The notes under the pieces: generated by a model
Database searches by the model: none
The model's input: the letters and a program-made list of their open reading frames with translations, nothing else
Told to the model about the DNA's origin: nothing
Origin: Sphingomonadaceae bacterium
Lineage (GTDB): Bacteria > Pseudomonadota > Alphaproteobacteria > Sphingomonadales > Sphingomonadaceae
Length of the DNA stretch: 6,836 bases
Assembly: GCA_019454625.1 (NCBI GenBank)
Contig: JACFNY010000099.1
Span: 457 to 7,292 of the forward strand
Direction: 5' to 3'
Part shown: piece after piece, positions 5,749 to 6,836 of the stretch
Numbering within the stretch: position 1 is the first letter of the stretch
How the letters are laid out: the number at the start of each line of letters is the position of its first letter
Translations under genes and position numbers: made by a program

Positions 5749-6270
5749 ATGAATCCCGTTCGTCATCGGCCGTTTCTCGCGGCCCTCATGCTCGTGGCCG
5801 TCGTCTCGGGCTGCGGCATCACGCCGTCCGCCGCGACGCGGGAGCCCGCTGCCGAAACCACGGTCCAGCGGCTCCCGACCATTCCGCTCACCATCGTCAC
5901 GAACGACGGCAGGCGGCACAGCTACACGGTGGAGGTCGCGCGCACGTCTGACGAGCAGGCGCAGGGACTCATGGACCGCCGCACGATGCCGAGGGACGCG
6001 GGCATGATCTTCCCGTTCCCGGCGCCGCGCCCGGCGGCGTTTTGGATGCACAACACCTACATCCCGCTCGACATGCTGTTCCTGCTCGCGGACGGGCGCA
6101 TCGAGAGCATCCTCGCCGACGTTCCGCCGCTCAACGAAGCGCAGCGCCGGTCGCTCGGCCCCGTCGCCGCCGTGCTCGAACTCAATGCCGGAGAGGCCGC
6201 GCGGATCGGTGCGACGCCCGGCGATCTCGTCGAATACGACCTTCGGGACTTGCAAGGCGGCGCGGAATAA
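5749..6270 (+). CDS. DUF192 family lipoprotein
   Basis: The biochemical role of DUF192 is not established. The 173-residue product starts with a lipoprotein signal: basic MNPVRHR, a hydrophobic run (9-19) and the lipobox VSGC with Cys22 as the predicted lipidated residue, so it should be exported and anchored in the envelope. A low-complexity linker (about 23-42) precedes the DUF192 domain, which spans about 45-166 and shows TSDEQAQGLMDRRTMP (66-81), GMIFPFPAPRPAAFWM (85-100), HNTYIPLDMLFL (101-112) and a C-terminal VLELNAGEA (142-150) with GATPGD (154-159). ATG at 5749 is chosen because it gives the complete signal peptide; the frame stays open further upstream, but that part is inside the cold-shock gene. 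There is no strong Shine-Dalgarno, so translation may depend on coupling with the upstream gene. Confidence 0.9.
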   Translation: MNPVRHRPFLAALMLVAVVSGCGITPSAATREPAAETTVQRLPTIPLTIVTNDGRRHSYTVEVARTSDEQAQGLMDRRTMPRDAGMIFPFPAPRPAAFWMHNTYIPLDMLFLLADGRIESILADVPPLNEAQRRSLGPVAAVLELNAGEAARIGATPGDLVEYDLRDLQGGAE

Positions 6271-6307
6271 GGCTCTAAGGCGCCAATTGAAGTCAGCGGA
6301 GCCGGCA

Positions 6308-6700
6308 ATGGGTCTGTTCAAGTCGATTTTCGCCTGGTGGGACGGTCCGACGTGGGGCACGCGCTACATGACGCGCTTCCACGGCGAGGAGATCGGCCAG
6401 GACGCGGAAGGCAACCGCTATTTCCGCAAGCCCGGCAAGCGCGGCGAGCGCCGCTGGGTGATCTACAACGGCCTCAACGAGGCGAGCCGCGTGCCGCCCG
6501 AGTGGCACGGCTGGCTGCACAAGTCGACCGACGTGCTGCCGGGCGAATCGAAGCTGCCGCGCAAGACATGGGAAAAGCCGCACCACGCGAATCTCACCGG
6601 CACCGCCGCGGCATGGCACCGGCCGGGCACGCTTGCCAGCGCGGCGCCGCGCGCCCGCGCGACCGGCGACTACGAGGCGTGGAGCCCCGAAGAGGCATGA
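6308..6700 (+). CDS. NDUFA12 (B17.2)-family NADH:ubiquinone oxidoreductase accessory subunit
   Basis: NDUFA12 is a supernumerary subunit of respiratory complex I, kept in alphaproteobacteria and mitochondria, where a paralogue also acts in assembly. It sits on the cytoplasmic/matrix side near the peripheral arm. The 130-residue product shows the family pattern: GTRYMTRFHGEEIGQDAEGN (17-36; the GxDxxGN-type part), NRYFR (36-40), RRWVIYNGLNEASRVPPEWH (48-67) and GWLHKSTD (68-75), then a Pro- and Trp-containing tail with KTWEKPHHANLTGT (86-99). Length is normal. ATG at 6308 has GGAG at 6298-6301, 6 bases upstream. It is 37 bases after the DUF192 stop, a gap in which I see no promoter, and overlaps mlaD by 4 bases (ATGA). 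The complex I nuo genes are not in the window. Confidence 0.93.
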   Translation: MGLFKSIFAWWDGPTWGTRYMTRFHGEEIGQDAEGNRYFRKPGKRGERRWVIYNGLNEASRVPPEWHGWLHKSTDVLPGESKLPRKTWEKPHHANLTGTAAAWHRPGTLASAAPRARATGDYEAWSPEEA

Positions 6701-6836
6701 CGGCGCTGTTCCGGCAGAACCTGATCGAGGCGATCGTCGGCGCCGTGGTCGTCGGGATCGCGGTCGTGTTCGTGCTGTTCTCGTATCAGCGCACGTCGGG
6801 AAGCGTGGGCGCGGACCGCTACCGTATCTCGGCGCT
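6697..6836 (+). CDS. mlaD: MlaD, outer-membrane lipid asymmetry protein (MCE domain), 5' fragment
   Basis: MlaD is the inner-membrane-anchored, periplasm-facing hexameric subunit of the Mla ABC system that moves phospholipids between the two membranes. Only the first 46 residues are visible: a short cytoplasmic MTALFRQNL, one hydrophobic helix at about 10-28 (EAIVGAVVVGIAVVFVLF), then SYQRTSG and the opening of the MCE domain (VGADRYRISA). Its ATG overlaps the NDUFA12-family stop as ATGA, with AGAGG just upstream. The start sequence and the position after an NDUFA12 gene, a recurrent alphaproteobacterial order, support the call; the diagnostic body of the MCE domain is outside the window. Confidence 0.8.
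   Translation, partial: MTALFRQNLIEAIVGAVVVGIAVVFVLFSYQRTSGSVGADRYRISA

Noticed and set aside
6271..6303. GGCTC/GAGCC inverted repeat before the NDUFA12-family gene, possibly hiding its ribosome binding site
   Set aside because: The stem is 5 bp with a loop of more than 20 bases, which is common by chance in GC-rich DNA.
5734..6360. Minus-strand 208-codon frame opposite the DUF192 gene
   Set aside because: Antisense to a gene with signal peptide, lipobox and domain motifs in order; no recognisable domain of its own.

Overview
The window is GC-rich, densely coding bacterial DNA with almost no non-coding space. It looks chromosomal and alphaproteobacterial. The best markers are a bacterial homologue of the complex I accessory subunit NDUFA12 directly followed by an overlapping mlaD start, a CoxG/XdhC/MobA-type molybdenum cofactor set, and a fatty acyl-AMP ligase of the type found in sphingolipid-making alphaproteobacteria. 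Sphingomonadales is my best guess at the order; this is inferred from protein style and gene order, not proven. I see no mobile element, CRISPR array, tRNA or rRNA.

Layout. (1) Positions 1-1278, minus strand: the N-terminal 426 residues of a fatty acyl-AMP/acyl-ACP ligase, running off the left edge. (2) 1279-1442: a divergent intergenic region with a strong Shine-Dalgarno and TTG start for the ligase, a 13-codon possible leader ORF, and a degenerate LexA-like box on the recX side. (3) 1443-1964, plus strand: recX. (4) 5048-1955, minus strand: a three-gene operon, coxG, an XdhC/CoxI-family gene, and a fused molybdopterin-binding/MobA-like nucleotidyltransferase gene. Both internal junctions are 4-base GTGA overlaps. 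The last gene overlaps recX tail to tail through a perfect 10-bp palindrome that supplies both stop codons. (5) 5049-5161: an AT-rich divergent promoter region with a 12-bp perfect palindrome and a 9-bp direct repeat. (6) 5162-6836, plus strand: a tandem cold-shock-domain protein, a DUF192 lipoprotein, an NDUFA12-family protein and the start of mlaD.

How the genes work together. The minus-strand trio looks like a maturation set for a molybdenum hydroxylase of the xanthine/CO/aldehyde dehydrogenase family: nucleotide attachment to the cofactor, cofactor handling or sulfuration, and a membrane-anchored CoxG. No hydroxylase structural subunit is inside the operon, so the set must serve an enzyme encoded elsewhere. 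The plus-strand right-hand genes are envelope and respiration housekeeping: an exported lipoprotein, a complex I assembly or accessory factor, and the substrate-binding component of the Mla phospholipid transport system.

Nothing here is a clearly new system. The most unusual points are the stand-alone cofactor-maturation operon, the palindrome carrying mirrored -10 elements in its divergent promoter, the palindromic shared stop with recX, and the leader ORF that ends in the ligase ribosome binding site. Large open frames antisense to the listed genes are composition-driven shadows and are not annotated.
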